A DNA stretch of 64,000 bases from Paramylibacter kogurei (GCF_002742285.1 NZ_MDGM01000012.1:1054001-1118000); one strand, 5' to 3'; shown: positions 37,260 to 48,873, counted from the stretch's first letter. Numbers and translations are program-made. The notes: generated by a model not told the origin, from the letters alone.

Positions 37260-39074
37260 TCAAGCCTCTTCGGCTCGCATGGACAGTTCCAGCCATTCAT
37301 CCTCTGCATTTTGCAGCGCGGTATTGCGTTCCACCAAACCATCGGTGGCTTTTTGAAACTTTACCGGTTCCTTAACGAACAGTTCGGGGTCGCTTAAAAA
37401 CGTTTCTAACTTCGCAATTTCCGCCTGCAGACGATCAATTTCTGCGGGCAAAACCTTTAACCGATGCGCCTCGGTAAAGCTCAATTTATCATCGGATTGT
37501 TTGGGCTTTTCACCGACAGGTGCTTGTTTTTGCGACTTTTTCTTGGTTTTTTCGGCTTTTGCAACCGCACGTCGCTGGCTTTGATAATCAGACCAGCCAC
37601 CCGCATAAACTGTGGCATTCCCATCGCCCTCTAATGCAATCGTCGTGGTCGCAACCCGATCCAGAAAATCACGGTCATGGCTGACCAACAGCACCGTGCC
37701 GTCATACCCATCCAGAATTTCCTGCATCAAATCCAGCGTTTCCACATCCAGATCATTCGTCGGCTCGTCCAAAATCAAAAGATTGCTTTCCTTGGCCATA
37801 ATCCGCGCCAACAAAAGCCGCGCTTTTTCCCCGCCAGACAGAACGGAAACGGGGCCACGTGCTTGATTTTCATCAAATAAATATTCTTTGAGATATCCCA
37901 CAACATGGCGCGGATTGCCGCGTACCATGATCTGATCATTCTTGCCCGACACGCCCAATTCTGGGTCCTCGGTCAAGCTATCCCATAATGACATTTCAGG
38001 GCGCAGCGCAGAACGGTTTTGATCAAAAACCGCAGGCAGCAATTTTTGCCCCATCCGCACAGAACCCGTATCAGGTGCAAGTTCGCCGGTCAGCATATTC
38101 AACACCGTGGTTTTACCCACACCATTTGGCCCCACCAATGCGATACGTTGGCCGCGCGTGACCTTGAGCGAAAAGTCGTGGATGATCGTGCGATCGTCAA
38201 ATTTCTTTGATATATCAAGTGCTTCTAAAACCAGTTTGCCCGATTTTTGACCGCTATCGAGCACCATCGCGGCGGCACCCTTGCGCATGATTTGTCCGGC
38301 ACGTTGTTCACGTAAATCGGCAAGGCGGCGAACCCTGCCCTGATTACGTTTGCGCCGTGCGGAAATGCCTTCTACCGCCCAACGTGCCTCTGATTTTATC
38401 AAACGGTTCAGCTTGTGGCGTTGTTGGTCTTCTTCTTCTAATACAGTATCGCGCCAATCCTCAAATGCCTCAAAACCCTTGGGGTTGTTGCGCACCATGC
38501 CGCGATCCACCCACAATGTGCCACGTGTGAGGCTTCGTAAAAATGCGCGGTCGTGTGAGATTAGGACAAACGCTTGATTTGTTTGCTTTAAATGATCTTC
38601 GAGCCATTCAATCGCTTGGATGTCCAGATGGTTTGTCGGCTCGTCCAGCAGCATTAAATCAGGTTCTTCGGCCACGATTTTACACAGTGCCGCGCGGCGC
38701 CGTTCCCCACCCGATGCGGTGGCAGGCGTGCGATCCAAATCAAGTTTCAAACCCTCGGCCACGATTTCAACCTTGTAAAAATCCGTTTCCAACAGATCAG
38801 AACGCGCATAATCGCCAAGGGTGGCATAATCGGCCAATTCGGGGTGCTGGTCCATGTAACCAACCGCCTTGCCCGGGCGCAAAAACCGCTCGCCATTATC
38901 AGGCTCGATCAATTTTGCCATCACCTTCATCAAGGTTGATTTGCCCGAACCGTTGCGCCCCACCAGACATAACCGATCGCCGTCATGAATGGACAGGGAC
39001 AGCCCCGCAAAAACGGGATCACCGCCAAAGGTGAGATGAATATCAGAAAGGGTCAATATCGGAGGAGTAGCCAT
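37260..39074 (-). CDS. ABC-F family ATPase (Uup-like)
   Basis: A 604-aa protein starting at ATG 39074 (MATPPILTLSDIHLTFGG). A much longer upstream frame exists but its sequence does not look like protein of this family. Two ABC modules are present with Walker A GRNGSGKST and GPNGVGKT, and signatures SGGERRRAAL and SGGEKARLLL. A basic linker of about 80 residues joins them, and a coiled-coil C-terminal domain (about 520-604) is typical of Uup. ABC-F proteins act on ribosomes or, for Uup, on branched DNA or RNA. No membrane domain is present. Confidence 0.88.
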   Translation of the reverse strand: MATPPILTLSDIHLTFGGDPVFAGLSLSIHDGDRLCLVGRNGSGKSTLMKVMAKLIEPDNGERFLRPGKAVGYMDQHPELADYATLGDYARSDLLETDFYKVEIVAEGLKLDLDRTPATASGGERRRAALCKIVAEEPDLMLLDEPTNHLDIQAIEWLEDHLKQTNQAFVLISHDRAFLRSLTRGTLWVDRGMVRNNPKGFEAFEDWRDTVLEEEDQQRHKLNRLIKSEARWAVEGISARRKRNQGRVRRLADLREQRAGQIMRKGAAAMVLDSGQKSGKLVLEALDISKKFDDRTIIHDFSLKVTRGQRIALVGPNGVGKTTVLNMLTGELAPDTGSVRMGQKLLPAVFDQNRSALRPEMSLWDSLTEDPELGVSGKNDQIMVRGNPRHVVGYLKEYLFDENQARGPVSVLSGGEKARLLLARIMAKESNLLILDEPTNDLDVETLDLMQEILDGYDGTVLLVSHDRDFLDRVATTTIALEGDGNATVYAGGWSDYQSQRRAVAKAEKTKKKSQKQAPVGEKPKQSDDKLSFTEAHRLKVLPAEIDRLQAEIAKLETFLSDPELFVKEPVKFQKATDGLVERNTALQNAEDEWLELSMRAEEA

Positions 39075-39214
39075 GCCAGTGCTATCTTGCATCTGATGGG
39101 CGGCGTCAAGGTGAATTGGCGTATGAAATATCGCAAAATATGCGCGCAGCGCTTGCCACTTTTGTGAACTCTGCGTAAAACCCAGTAGCAATAAATTTCT
39201 GACAGGTGGTAATA

Positions 39215-41080
39215 ATGCTTTCAGCCATGCGCAGCGGTAAAAATCGCTATTTTTTCTACGCTCTTTTGGGGCTTTTGGCCATTGGTTTGATCGGCTTTGG
39301 TTCTGGCAATATTGGCGGAGGTTCAGCGCGTTCAATTGGTAAGGTTGGGGAACAAAGTGTTCCAATCAACACCTATGCAAATACATTGAACAATGCGGTG
39401 CAAACAATGGCGCAACGCTTTGGGCGCAACCTGTCCCCTGCGGAAATCGAAGGGCTGGGATTACAGCGCAATGTTCTTGCCGCCGTTTTATCCAGTGCAG
39501 CACTTGATAACGAAGCAAAACGTTTGGGCATCAGCGCGGGTGACGTCGCAGTCGCAACAGAAATTCGTCAAACACCATCATACCAAGGATTGGATGGCAG
39601 TTTTGACAAAGAAGCCTATGAATTTGCGCTGGAACGTTCGAATGTAAGTGCTGGCGAAAACGAAACCGCAATCCGCGAAGGATTGGCACGTGCAATGGTG
39701 GAACGCGCGGTTGCAACGGGTTTGTCAGGTGCGCAAACACAGGCCATGAGCCTGGTATCATTTGCAAATGAAACGCGTGATTTTGACTGGATCGAAATTG
39801 ATGAAACCCATCTGGAACAACCTGTTGGCGCACCGACAGATGAACAATTAAATACGTATTATTCCGAAAACCCAGACCGTTATACAACACCTGTTGCACG
39901 CGAAATCACCTATGCTTGGTTGTCTCCGACAATGATCGAAGATCAGGTTGAAATTTCCGCGGATGAATTGCAAAGTGCCTATGATTTGCAAACTGAACGC
40001 TATAACCGCCCAGAACGTCGCGCCATTGATCGTTTGGTTTTTGCCGATAACGAAGCGGCGACAGATGCGCGTAATCGGCTGGACGGTGGTGCCATTACAT
40101 TTGATGCATTGATCGCTGAACGTGGATTAGAACCCGAAGATGTTGATCTGGGCGAAGTTGAAAAATCAGGCGTTTCAACCAGCGTTGCAGACGGGTTATT
40201 CGATCAAAATGAATTGGGCATCTTTGGCCCGTTTGAAAGCGATCTTGGCCCAGCGATTTATCGCATCAACGCCATTTTTGATGCAGAAATCACCAGCTTT
40301 GAAGATGCACAAGAGGAATTACGCGCCGAAATGGTGGGCGATTCCGCAGCGCGTTTGGTGGCCGATATGCTCACTGACATTGACGAGCGTTTGGCCGCAG
40401 GTGCGACATTGGAAGAATTGGCAACCGAAACAGAAATGGAGCTTGGCCAAATTTCATATACCCAAGATTCCGAAGACAGCATCGCCGCATATGATGAATT
40501 TCGCGATGCCGCAGAACAGGTAAATGTCGATGATTTCCCAGAAGTTTTGGAATTATCCGACGGTGGCATTTTCGCAATTCGATTGAATGAAATCAAAGAC
40601 CCGACATTGCGCCCTCTTGCGGATGTTAAAGAATCCGTCGTCACAGATTGGACAGCCGCAGAAACCGCCAAAGCATTGCAAGCACGCGGCGAAGCGATCA
40701 TCGCAGAAATCGCAGCGGGTAAATCAATTGCAGATTTTGACATCCCTGTGGAAACCAAAACAGGCGTGAACCGTGGTGCACGCGACGAACAATTGCCAGC
40801 ATCATTGATCCCTGATCTGTTTGACGCAAAAACAGGCGATAGCGTTCTGGCAGCAACCGATGATACGGTTTTAATCGCACAGTTAAAAAACATCACCGCC
40901 GTTGATGGCGACAATGGTGAAACCGCAATCTTGTTGGACACGGTCAATTCCGAGCTTCAATCACAAGTATCAAACGATATTTTGGATTTGTTCGCACAAG
41001 CGTTACAACAGGAAGCGGGTGTGACCCTCAATCAGGTTGTAATCAATTCAATTGATTCACAAATCGTGTCTGGCCAATGA
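39215..41080 (+). CDS. PpiD-like periplasmic peptidyl-prolyl isomerase / chaperone
   Basis: A 621-aa protein from ATG 39215, behind AGGTGG; a GTG three codons earlier is too close. An N-terminal membrane anchor (about residues 11-30) is followed by a SurA_N-like helical domain (about 40-180) and a parvulin-like domain (about 225-360). This is the PpiD/SurA_N_3 layout seen in Rhodobacterales. It helps fold proteins emerging from the Sec translocon. The stop overlaps the trpE start (ATGA at 41077-41080). Confidence 0.85.
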   Translation: MLSAMRSGKNRYFFYALLGLLAIGLIGFGSGNIGGGSARSIGKVGEQSVPINTYANTLNNAVQTMAQRFGRNLSPAEIEGLGLQRNVLAAVLSSAALDNEAKRLGISAGDVAVATEIRQTPSYQGLDGSFDKEAYEFALERSNVSAGENETAIREGLARAMVERAVATGLSGAQTQAMSLVSFANETRDFDWIEIDETHLEQPVGAPTDEQLNTYYSENPDRYTTPVAREITYAWLSPTMIEDQVEISADELQSAYDLQTERYNRPERRAIDRLVFADNEAATDARNRLDGGAITFDALIAERGLEPEDVDLGEVEKSGVSTSVADGLFDQNELGIFGPFESDLGPAIYRINAIFDAEITSFEDAQEELRAEMVGDSAARLVADMLTDIDERLAAGATLEELATETEMELGQISYTQDSEDSIAAYDEFRDAAEQVNVDDFPEVLELSDGGIFAIRLNEIKDPTLRPLADVKESVVTDWTAAETAKALQARGEAIIAEIAAGKSIADFDIPVETKTGVNRGARDEQLPASLIPDLFDAKTGDSVLAATDDTVLIAQLKNITAVDGDNGETAILLDTVNSELQSQVSNDILDLFAQALQQEAGVTLNQVVINSIDSQIVSGQ

Positions 41081-42588
41081 TTATTTCCCCTTCGTTCGAT
41101 GATTTCGCACGCGGGTTTGACGCGGGCGAAAATCAGGTGGTTTACACCCGATTGGTTGCCGATCTGGATACGCCCGTATCCTTGATGTTGAAACTGTCAC
41201 AGGCACGCAAGAATAGCTTTATGCTTGAATCCGTGACAGGTGGCGAAATCAAAGGGCGCTATTCCATTTTGGGGATGCAACCCGATGTGATTTGGAAATG
41301 TCACGGCGATACGGTTCAGATCAATCACAAGGCATTATATGATGATGATGCGTTTGTGGATGAAACATCTGATGCGCTGACATCATTACGCGCATTGATT
41401 GCGGCCAGCCGCATCGAACTGCCCGACGATCTGCCCCCCATGGCGGCGGGGTTATTTGGTTATCTTGGCTATGACATGATCCGACATGTGGAGCATTTGC
41501 CAAATGTGAATGTTGATCCGCTGGGTCTACCAGATGCGGTGATGACCCGCCCATCCGTGGTGGTTGTGGTTGACGGTGTCAAAGGCGAAATCACGTTGAT
41601 CAGCCCCGCGTGGGCATCTGGTGACTTGTCGGCAAAGGCCGCATATGCACAGGCATCTGAACGCGTGGCGGCGGCATTGCGCGATTTGGATCGCCCTGTT
41701 GCGCCCGAAACATTGGAACCCCACGGTGTTGCGGTTGGTGAACCCGTTTCCAACATGACCAAGGATGAATATTTTGACGTGGTGAAACGCGCCAAAGAAT
41801 ACATTGTTGCGGGTGATATATTTCAGGTGGTGCCATCGCAACGGTGGACCTCGGAATTTAATCTGCCCCCGTTTTCATTATATCGCGCATTGCGCCGCAC
41901 CAACCCATCGCCATATATGTTCTATTTCAATTTTGGAGGGTTTCAGGTGATTGGCGCCAGCCCTGAAATCTTGGTCAAGGTTGAACGCGGCGAAGTTACC
42001 ATTCGCCCGATCGCAGGCACCCGCCCGCGTGGCGCAACGCCAGAACAAGACAAAGCGTTGGAATTGGATTTGCTCGCCGATAAAAAAGAGCTCGCCGAAC
42101 ATTTGATGTTGCTTGATCTGGGGCGTAATGATGTGGGGCGCGTTTCAAAAATTGGCACGGTTAATCCCAATGAACAATTCATCATCGAACGTTACAGCCA
42201 TGTGATGCATATCGTATCAAACGTGGTGGGACAGTTGTCCGATGATCACGATGCGCTCTCTGCCCTGCTCGCAGGTTTGCCCGCCGGCACTGTTTCAGGT
42301 GCACCCAAGGTACGTGCAATGGAAATCATCGACGAATTAGAGCCTGAAAAACGGGGCGTTTATGGTGGAGGCGTTGGCTATTTTTCCGCCAACGGAGATA
42401 TGGATATCTGCATCGCGCTTCGTACCGCTGTGACCAAGGATCGCAAACTCTATATTCAGGCCGGTGGTGGCGTTGTTTATGACAGCGATCCAGAGGCGGA
42501 ATTTCAAGAGACCGTTAACAAATCCAAAGCATTGCGCCAAGCCGCAAAAGAGGCGGCATTATTTTCCGCCCAATCAGGAAATGGTTAA
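41077..42588 (+). CDS. trpE: Anthranilate synthase component I
   Basis: A 503-aa chorismate-utilising enzyme that makes anthranilate. Motifs include the feedback-site region FMLESVTGGEIKGRYS, IAGTRPRG, LLDLGRNDVGRV, GTVSGAPKVRA and the C-terminal IQAGGGVVYDSDPE. It is not fused to TrpG. Its start overlaps the ppiD stop, so no room exists for a dedicated trp leader directly before it. It is separated from trpG by an opposite-strand gene. Confidence 0.97.
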   Translation: MIISPSFDDFARGFDAGENQVVYTRLVADLDTPVSLMLKLSQARKNSFMLESVTGGEIKGRYSILGMQPDVIWKCHGDTVQINHKALYDDDAFVDETSDALTSLRALIAASRIELPDDLPPMAAGLFGYLGYDMIRHVEHLPNVNVDPLGLPDAVMTRPSVVVVVDGVKGEITLISPAWASGDLSAKAAYAQASERVAAALRDLDRPVAPETLEPHGVAVGEPVSNMTKDEYFDVVKRAKEYIVAGDIFQVVPSQRWTSEFNLPPFSLYRALRRTNPSPYMFYFNFGGFQVIGASPEILVKVERGEVTIRPIAGTRPRGATPEQDKALELDLLADKKELAEHLMLLDLGRNDVGRVSKIGTVNPNEQFIIERYSHVMHIVSNVVGQLSDDHDALSALLAGLPAGTVSGAPKVRAMEIIDELEPEKRGVYGGGVGYFSANGDMDICIALRTAVTKDRKLYIQAGGGVVYDSDPEAEFQETVNKSKALRQAAKEAALFSAQSGNG

Positions 42589-43899
42589 TTAACGTTTTTT
42601 GCGAATGGCGACGCTGACAGGTACGATGGAAACACCCGATGCTTTGCCGCTTTGAACCCAGCTTTGTAATGCGTCAAATGTGGTAGCCGTGCCTGATGCG
42701 ATAACGATTGCGCTTCCGTCTTGGTTCGCCTGAAAAACTGCGCGATTCAGATTGTTGTAAATCCCATCAGCATCTTCGCCATTGGCATCGAGAACGCGAA
42801 AAACTGAACCTGATCGCATGGAACGTTTTGCGGCCTCTCGCGGGGTTGGATCAAGCCCACGTTTATAAGAAATAATCGCATGACCGCTTTCGGCCAATAC
42901 ATTTAAAACATCCTTTTGCGCGACATGCTTTTTTTGAAGCGAGCCCAGCGGATTATCAATGAATGCCACCGCCGTTGGCACAGCAGACAGATAATCACGC
43001 ACCACTGTTGTGCGCGTATCGCTATCGCTGCCATCGGTTACGCCTGCGCCCGCGGTCATTGGGTTTTCGACCAAAACCTCAAAGCCAGCACCGTAATATT
43101 CGGCAGCGGCGCGTTTGGAATCCAGCATGTCACCAGAAATGGCAAAACTTGCGGCGAAATCGGCCTTGAGCAAATCCGCACGGTTCAAACCATCAGGGCC
43201 AAGATCTTGGATCACAATGGCAATGGCGGGTTTGTCATCAGAAATGTATTCTTGGGAAAAACTGTCAAACGCGCCAAAGGTTTCCTCTGGTGTTTCTGGT
43301 GTTGCCTCTTTGTTCGTCTCACTTTCAAAAAACAGTTGGTTTTCAGACACTTCTCCGCCAACTGTGGGCAATCCACTGTTTGATTTTTCACCAATGCCAG
43401 TGCCAATGCGTACCGCTGGTTTTGTGGTGTTGACCGCCACATCATTGGATTCGGGTTGGTTGAACTCTTCGTTGCTTGGCAGGGTTTCAGTGAACGTTGG
43501 TTTTTCTGGCGCAGTCTGTGTGATCGCAGGTTGCGTGGTTTCAACGGTTTCTGGCACACCAACCATGCTTGGTTGAAGCGTTGGCGCGGTTTCAGCCGCA
43601 CCGATTTGTGTATTTACGGGTTCTGAATTGCTCCCGCTGTCATTTTCATCCGGCTGAATGCTGCCATCGGCATCGTCGGCCTGTGGGTTTTCAGATTCTG
43701 TGTTTGGCGCCGCATCTGGCTCCGTATCACCCGCACTGGTTGAATCGCTTGTCGCAGAATCACCTGTTGCTGGTGCAACCTCTGTATTGGCTGTTGGTGG
43801 CGTCACTGCGATTGGGCTTCGCACGGATACCAAAAACAACAGTAAACCACATGCCAAAAGGCCGAAAATGAATCCTGAAATGGCTTTGACGATTGTCAT
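42589..43899 (-). CDS. Divergent polysaccharide deacetylase family protein
   Basis: A 436-aa protein with an N-terminal membrane anchor (about residues 7-27). A long Ser/Thr/Asp/Glu/Pro-rich linker of low complexity (about 30-215) leads to a C-terminal domain starting near [14 protein letters not shown]. That domain matches the divergent polysaccharide deacetylase family (YibQ-like, DUF610). Related genes elsewhere sit next to murein hydrolase activators. It ends on the base next to the trpE stop and interrupts the trp genes, which is usual in Rhodobacterales. The catalytic role is unproven. Confidence 0.82.
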   Translation of the reverse strand: MTIVKAISGFIFGLLACGLLLFLVSVRSPIAVTPPTANTEVAPATGDSATSDSTSAGDTEPDAAPNTESENPQADDADGSIQPDENDSGSNSEPVNTQIGAAETAPTLQPSMVGVPETVETTQPAITQTAPEKPTFTETLPSNEEFNQPESNDVAVNTTKPAVRIGTGIGEKSNSGLPTVGGEVSENQLFFESETNKEATPETPEETFGAFDSFSQEYISDDKPAIAIVIQDLGPDGLNRADLLKADFAASFAISGDMLDSKRAAAEYYGAGFEVLVENPMTAGAGVTDGSDSDTRTTVVRDYLSAVPTAVAFIDNPLGSLQKKHVAQKDVLNVLAESGHAIISYKRGLDPTPREAAKRSMRSGSVFRVLDANGEDADGIYNNLNRAVFQANQDGSAIVIASGTATTFDALQSWVQSGKASGVSIVPVSVAIRKKR

Positions 43900-44022
43900 T
43901 CTGCCCCCTTCCCTGTTTTATTTGTGCCACTGGCCTTGACCATTGGTTGCCACATTGGGCATTTATACGTCCAAACGTTAATGGGTACAGCCCTAAATTA
44001 CAAAGTTTTTTGGAACCGTGAC

Positions 44023-44604
44023 ATGCTTCTGTTAATAGATAATTACGACAGCTTTACATATAACCTTGTACACTATCTGTCCGAACTGGGCGCAGAGGTT
44101 GTGGTTAAGCGCAATGACGAACTGGATGTGCAAGCCGCAATGGCGCTGAACCCCAGTGCGATCATGCTATCCCCTGGCCCATGTGACCCCGATCAGGCGG
44201 GCATTTGTTTGGCAATGACAGCGGCCGCAGCCGAAACAAAAACACCGCTGATTGGTGTGTGTTTGGGGCATCAAACCATTGGTCAGGCATTTGGCGGCAA
44301 TGTCGTGCGTTGCGGTGAAATCGTGCATGGCAAAATGGGCACGATGCATCATAACGGAAAATCGCTGTTCAAAGATTTGCCAAGCCCGTTTGAGGCAACC
44401 CGTTATCATTCCCTGATCGTTGATCGCGATACACTGCCCGATTGTTTGGAAGTAACCGCATGGTTGGAAGATGGCACAATTATGGGGCTGCAACATCGTG
44501 AATTGCCCATTCACGGCGTGCAATTCCACCCTGAAAGCATTGCATCCGAACACGGGCACAAAATGCTGAAAAATTTTCTTGATACAGTAAAGGTTCCCGC
44601 ATGA
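44023..44604 (+). CDS. trpG: Anthranilate synthase component II (glutamine amidotransferase)
   Basis: A 193-aa class I glutamine amidotransferase from ATG 44023 ([19 protein letters not shown]). The longer upstream frame has no family similarity. The catalytic Cys is in [11 protein letters not shown] and the His/Glu pair in [13 protein letters not shown]. It supplies ammonia to TrpE. Its stop overlaps the trpD start (ATGA). Confidence 0.96.
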   Translation: MLLLIDNYDSFTYNLVHYLSELGAEVVVKRNDELDVQAAMALNPSAIMLSPGPCDPDQAGICLAMTAAAAETKTPLIGVCLGHQTIGQAFGGNVVRCGEIVHGKMGTMHHNGKSLFKDLPSPFEATRYHSLIVDRDTLPDCLEVTAWLEDGTIMGLQHRELPIHGVQFHPESIASEHGHKMLKNFLDTVKVPA

Positions 44605-45623
44605 GCGACGCAATGAAGCCCTTAATTTTCGCCGCCTCCGAAGGGCCGTTAAGCCGTGCACAGGCGAAACAAGCATTCATGCATCTGTTCGAGGGCACCG
44701 CAACACCTGCGCAAATGGGTGGATTGTTGATGGCGCTGCGTGCGCGTGGTGAATCCGTTTCCGAATATGCCGCCGCCGCCGAAGTGATGCGCGCCAAATG
44801 TTCCCCCGTGAATGCACCCGCTGGTGCGATGGATATCGTTGGCACCGGTGGTGATGGCATGGGCACATTGAACATATCCACCGCCACTGCGTTTGTGACC
44901 GCGGGTGCGGGTGTGACCGTGGCTAAACACGGCAATCGCAATCTGTCATCAAAATCGGGCGCATCTGATGCGCTCTCTGCACTGGGTGTGAATGTGATGG
45001 TTGGTGCTGATGTTGTGGAACGCGCCATTTCCGATATTGGCATTGGCTTTATGATGGCACCCATGCACCACCCTGCGATCAAACATGTAATGCCAGTACG
45101 CGTTGAACTGGGCTGTAAAACCATTTTCAACATCCTTGGGCCGCTGACCAATCCTGCGGGTGTGAAACGCCAACTTACAGGCGCATTTGCCCCTGATTTG
45201 ATTTTCCCAATGGCGGAAACGCTCAAGGAATTGGGATCGGAAAAGGTGTGGATTGTGCACGGCTCCGATGGCACCGACGAAATTTCAATCGCTGGCACCA
45301 CCGCCGTGGCCGCATTGGAAAATGGCGAGATTACTGAGCGTGAAATTCACCCATCCGATGCTGGCCTGCCTGTGCATCCGTTCAAGGATATTTTGGGCGG
45401 CACACCTGATGAAAACGCCGTTGCGTTTGGCGCATTGCTGGACGGTGAACAATCGGCATATCGCGATGCAGTGTTGCTTAATTCTGCCGCCGCATTGGTG
45501 GTGGCGGATAAGGTTTCTACGCTAAAAGAAGGGGTTGAATTGGCACGCGAAAGCATCGATTCAGGCGCTGCGAAACAAAAGCTATCCGCATTGGCTGAAT
45601 TTACATCAAAGGCAGCATCATAA
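44601..45623 (+). CDS. trpD: Anthranilate phosphoribosyltransferase
   Basis: A 340-aa enzyme that joins anthranilate with PRPP in tryptophan synthesis. Motifs include the PRPP-binding [32 protein letters not shown] and the anthranilate-site [12 protein letters not shown]. It overlaps trpG by four bases, and trpC starts immediately after its stop. Confidence 0.97.
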   Translation: MSDAMKPLIFAASEGPLSRAQAKQAFMHLFEGTATPAQMGGLLMALRARGESVSEYAAAAEVMRAKCSPVNAPAGAMDIVGTGGDGMGTLNISTATAFVTAGAGVTVAKHGNRNLSSKSGASDALSALGVNVMVGADVVERAISDIGIGFMMAPMHHPAIKHVMPVRVELGCKTIFNILGPLTNPAGVKRQLTGAFAPDLIFPMAETLKELGSEKVWIVHGSDGTDEISIAGTTAVAALENGEITEREIHPSDAGLPVHPFKDILGGTPDENAVAFGALLDGEQSAYRDAVLLNSAAALVVADKVSTLKEGVELARESIDSGAAKQKLSALAEFTSKAAS

Positions 45624-46427
45624 ATGGCCGACATTTTAGAAAAGATCAAAACCTATAAATTACAAGAGGTTGCAGATCAGAAAAAAGCGTTACCTTTCAG
45701 TGAATTGGAACAACAAGCGAAAGCGGCATCACCCACACGCGGATTTGCAAATGCATTGTTTAAGGCATCTAAATCTGGTTATGGACTGATCGCTGAAATC
45801 AAAAAGGCCAGCCCGTCCAAGGGTTTGATCCGCCCTGATTTTGAACCAGCAAAATTGGCAAGCGCCTATGCCGCTGGTGGGGCGACTTGTCTATCCGTCC
45901 TCACCGATACGCCTAGTTTTCAAGGTGCACCTGAATATCTTACCCAAGCACGCGATGCCTGTACCCTGCCCGCATTGCGCAAAGATTTCATGTATGACAC
46001 CTATCAAGTCGCCCAGGCCCGCGCATGGGGTGGCGATTGTATTTTGATCATTCTTGCATCCGTCAGCGATGCACAGGCGGCGGAATTGGAATCATGTGCA
46101 TTCGAATGGGGTATGGATGTGTTGTTAGAGGTGCATGATCGCGCTGAACTTGACCGCGCGTTAAACCTTAAATCGCCGCTGTTGGGCATCAACAACCGCA
46201 ATCTGAAAACATTTGATGTGACACTGGATACCACACGTGAATTATCCAAAAACGTGCCTGCGGATCGCCATATGGTAACCGAAAGCGGGATATTCACACC
46301 CGATGACATGGCCCAAATGGCCGCTGTTGGCGCGCGAAGCTTTCTGATCGGTGAAAGTTTGATGCGCCAAGACGACGTCACCCTCGCCACCAAAACATTG
46401 CTGGCAAACCCTGTGTTGGCCGCGTGA
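45624..46427 (+). CDS. trpC: Indole-3-glycerol phosphate synthase
   Basis: A 267-aa TIM-barrel enzyme, not fused to TrpF. Motifs include [59 protein letters not shown] and VTESGIF. The ATG follows the trpD stop directly. Its TGA overlaps the moaC start as TGATG. Confidence 0.97.
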   Translation: MADILEKIKTYKLQEVADQKKALPFSELEQQAKAASPTRGFANALFKASKSGYGLIAEIKKASPSKGLIRPDFEPAKLASAYAAGGATCLSVLTDTPSFQGAPEYLTQARDACTLPALRKDFMYDTYQVAQARAWGGDCILIILASVSDAQAAELESCAFEWGMDVLLEVHDRAELDRALNLKSPLLGINNRNLKTFDVTLDTTRELSKNVPADRHMVTESGIFTPDDMAQMAAVGARSFLIGESLMRQDDVTLATKTLLANPVLAA

Positions 46428-46909
46428 TGGGTGATAAACTGACCCATTTTGATGCAAGTGGTGCGGCGCATATGGTTGATGTGTCCGACAAAGACATCAC
46501 CGCGCGTATCGCCACCGCCAGTGGGCGTATTGTGATGCGCCCAGAAACGCTCGCCATGATTGCCGATGGCACCGCCAAAAAGGGTGATGTTTTGGGCATT
46601 GCGCGTCTTGCAGGGATTATGGGGGCGAAAAAGACGCCTGATCTGATCCCGCTGTGCCATCCGTTACCCATCACCAAGGTGTCTGTGGATTTGGATGTAA
46701 ATCGCGATGAAAATTGCGTGGACATCACCGCCACCGTGAAAACCACAGGTCAAACTGGCGTGGAAATGGAAGCGCTCACCGCCGTCAATATCGCAGCCCT
46801 TACGGTTTATGACATGGTCAAGGCCGTGGACAAGGATATGACCATCACCGACATTCGCGTGATATTGAAAGATGGCGGCAAATCAGGGCGTTACGAGGCA
46901 AAGCTGTGA
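46427..46909 (+). CDS. moaC: Cyclic pyranopterin monophosphate synthase
   Basis: A 160-aa enzyme of molybdenum-cofactor synthesis that makes cyclic pyranopterin monophosphate. Motifs include [44 protein letters not shown] and MTITDIRV. The start is taken as ATG 46427 (TGATG overlap with trpC) rather than GTG one codon earlier. It overlaps moeA at GTGA. Confidence 0.96.
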   Translation: MGDKLTHFDASGAAHMVDVSDKDITARIATASGRIVMRPETLAMIADGTAKKGDVLGIARLAGIMGAKKTPDLIPLCHPLPITKVSVDLDVNRDENCVDITATVKTTGQTGVEMEALTAVNIAALTVYDMVKAVDKDMTITDIRVILKDGGKSGRYEAKL

Positions 46910-48090
46910 TATCCGTTGACGAAGCGCTAGCGCAGGTTTTAGCATTACTTTCCCCAACAGATATCGAAACAATCGAAATTCGTGATGCAACTGCGCGGGT
47001 CTTGGCGCAACCTGTCATCGCGAAACGCGACCAGCCCCCGTTTGCGTCATCCGCAATGGATGGTTATGCCGTGAAATCGGGCGAGCTTGATCCTTATGCA
47101 CAACTATTGGTGATCGGTGAATCCGCTGCGGGCAATCGGTTTGATGGCACCATCAAAGCGGGACAATGCGTGCGCATTTTCACAGGCGCGCCCGTGCCCG
47201 AAGGTGCCGATCGGATTTTGATCCAAGAGGATTGCACCCGTAGCGGCAATGTCATCACCGTTAACCCCGATATCGATACCGCCCATTACATTCGCCCCGC
47301 TGGTGGTGATTTTCGCGCTGGTTCCACCATTGATGCGCCAACGCCCCTAACCCCATCCAATATTGCATTGATTGCGACGATGAATGTGAATGAATTGCCC
47401 GTCTATCGCAAACCCGTGATCGCGCTGGTTGCCACGGGTGATGAACTGGTCCACCCAAGCGAAACGCCAAATCAGGATCAAATCATCAGCTCAAACAATT
47501 TCGGGCTAAAGGCATTGATTGAATCCCATGGTGCCACCGCCCGCCTGTTGCCGATCGCACGTGATGATATGGACAGCCTGACAACGGTTCTGGACCTGTG
47601 CGAGGGTGCAGATTTGATTGTCACCCTTGGTGGTGCATCTGTGGGCGATCATGATTTGATGGGCAAAATGGCCGCCGATGGCACGCTAGATACCGAATTT
47701 TACAAGGTCGCAATGCGCCCGGGCAAACCATTGATGGCAGGGCGATACAAAGGGACACCGTTGATTGGCCTGCCGGGAAATCCCGTGAGTTCGCTGGTTT
47801 GTGGCTATGTGTTTTTGATCCCTGCCATTCGCGCCATGCTTGGCCTGCCCCGCGCGGCGCTCGCCACACAAACCGCAACGCTTGGTATCGATTTGCCCGC
47901 CAACGGCCCGCGAAGCCATTATATGCGTGCACATTGCGAAATCACTGATGGGCAAAACATCTGTACCCCGTTTGAACGTCAAGACAGCTCTTTGCTGTCT
48001 GTGATGACAGCGGCCAACGCATTGATGATCCGCCCGCCAAACCAAGGCGCATTGTCCGCGGGTGATGATGTGCAATTTGTGCCGCTCTGA
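46906..48090 (+). CDS. moeA: Molybdopterin molybdenumtransferase
   Basis: A 394-aa enzyme that inserts molybdate into adenylylated molybdopterin. It starts with GTG at 46906, overlapping the moaC stop. Motifs include [35 protein letters not shown] and the MPT-binding [11 protein letters not shown] and GLPGNPVSS. It lies in the trp/moa/moe run and overlaps the TSUP gene at TGATG. Confidence 0.96.
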   Translation: MISVDEALAQVLALLSPTDIETIEIRDATARVLAQPVIAKRDQPPFASSAMDGYAVKSGELDPYAQLLVIGESAAGNRFDGTIKAGQCVRIFTGAPVPEGADRILIQEDCTRSGNVITVNPDIDTAHYIRPAGGDFRAGSTIDAPTPLTPSNIALIATMNVNELPVYRKPVIALVATGDELVHPSETPNQDQIISSNNFGLKALIESHGATARLLPIARDDMDSLTTVLDLCEGADLIVTLGGASVGDHDLMGKMAADGTLDTEFYKVAMRPGKPLMAGRYKGTPLIGLPGNPVSSLVCGYVFLIPAIRAMLGLPRAALATQTATLGIDLPANGPRSHYMRAHCEITDGQNICTPFERQDSSLLSVMTAANALMIRPPNQGALSAGDDVQFVPL

Positions 48091-48845
48091 TGGAATTGCC
48101 CATCGCATTTTTCGTAATTGCCGCGATCATGGTATTCCTGACGGGGGTGTCCAAGGTGGGATTGGCCGCAGGTTTTGGTTCCCTTGGCGTGCCGATGCTT
48201 TCGCTGTTTGTACCACCCGCTGTGGCCGCTGGCATATTGCTTCCGATATTGATCGTGATTGATACCACCAATTTATGGACCTATCGCAATCATTTTCAAA
48301 AACAGTATTTTTTGTTGATGATACCGGGTGCCATTTTGGGCATTGGGCTGGGATCACTTGCCTTTGGCGTGGTTGATCCCAATTTTGTCCGCCTAATGGT
48401 GGGCTGTATCGCGCTTTGGTTTGCCGCGATTTATTATGGTAAAAAATACCTGCCCGATTGGGGTGGACGGCTGGATATGAAATGGGGCTTTGCCTTTGCT
48501 GCGGTATCTGGATTTACCAGCCATCTGGCCCATGCCGGCGGGCCACCAGTACGGGCGTTTTTGCTTAATCAAAATCTTCACAAAAGCGAATTTGTCGGCA
48601 CGTTTGGGTTTTTCTTTGCGGTGGTGAATTGGATGAAGCTCCCACCCTATATCGCCTTTGGTCAGATCAATTGGGATACACTACCGATCAGTGCGCTTTT
48701 GCTCCCGATGGTGCCATTTGGTGTTTTTGTTGGGATATTTTTGCATAAACGTCTGAAACAAGAACAATTCATGCGCGTTGCTTACGTTTTGTTAACCATG
48801 ACAGGGCTTAAACTGATCTATGATGCTGTTGCGCAATTGATTTAG
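48090..48845 (+). CDS. TSUP-family (TauE/SafE) membrane transporter
   Basis: A 251-aa protein with about eight membrane segments and two internally similar halves. Family motifs include VGLAAGFGSLGVPML near the N-terminus and SGFTSHLAHAGGPPVRAFLL in the second half. TSUP proteins export sulfite, sulfoacetate or other organosulfur anions, but the substrate here is not evident. Its ATG overlaps the moeA stop, so it may be co-expressed with Mo-cofactor genes. Confidence 0.88.
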   Translation: MELPIAFFVIAAIMVFLTGVSKVGLAAGFGSLGVPMLSLFVPPAVAAGILLPILIVIDTTNLWTYRNHFQKQYFLLMIPGAILGIGLGSLAFGVVDPNFVRLMVGCIALWFAAIYYGKKYLPDWGGRLDMKWGFAFAAVSGFTSHLAHAGGPPVRAFLLNQNLHKSEFVGTFGFFFAVVNWMKLPPYIAFGQINWDTLPISALLLPMVPFGVFVGIFLHKRLKQEQFMRVAYVLLTMTGLKLIYDAVAQLI

Positions 48846-48873
48846 CGCTTGTTAACTTTTTTCAAAGCAATAA

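Noticed and set aside
39075..39365. N-terminal extension of the ABC-F protein
   Set aside because: The added residues do not resemble the family, and they cover the divergent promoter region of ppiD.
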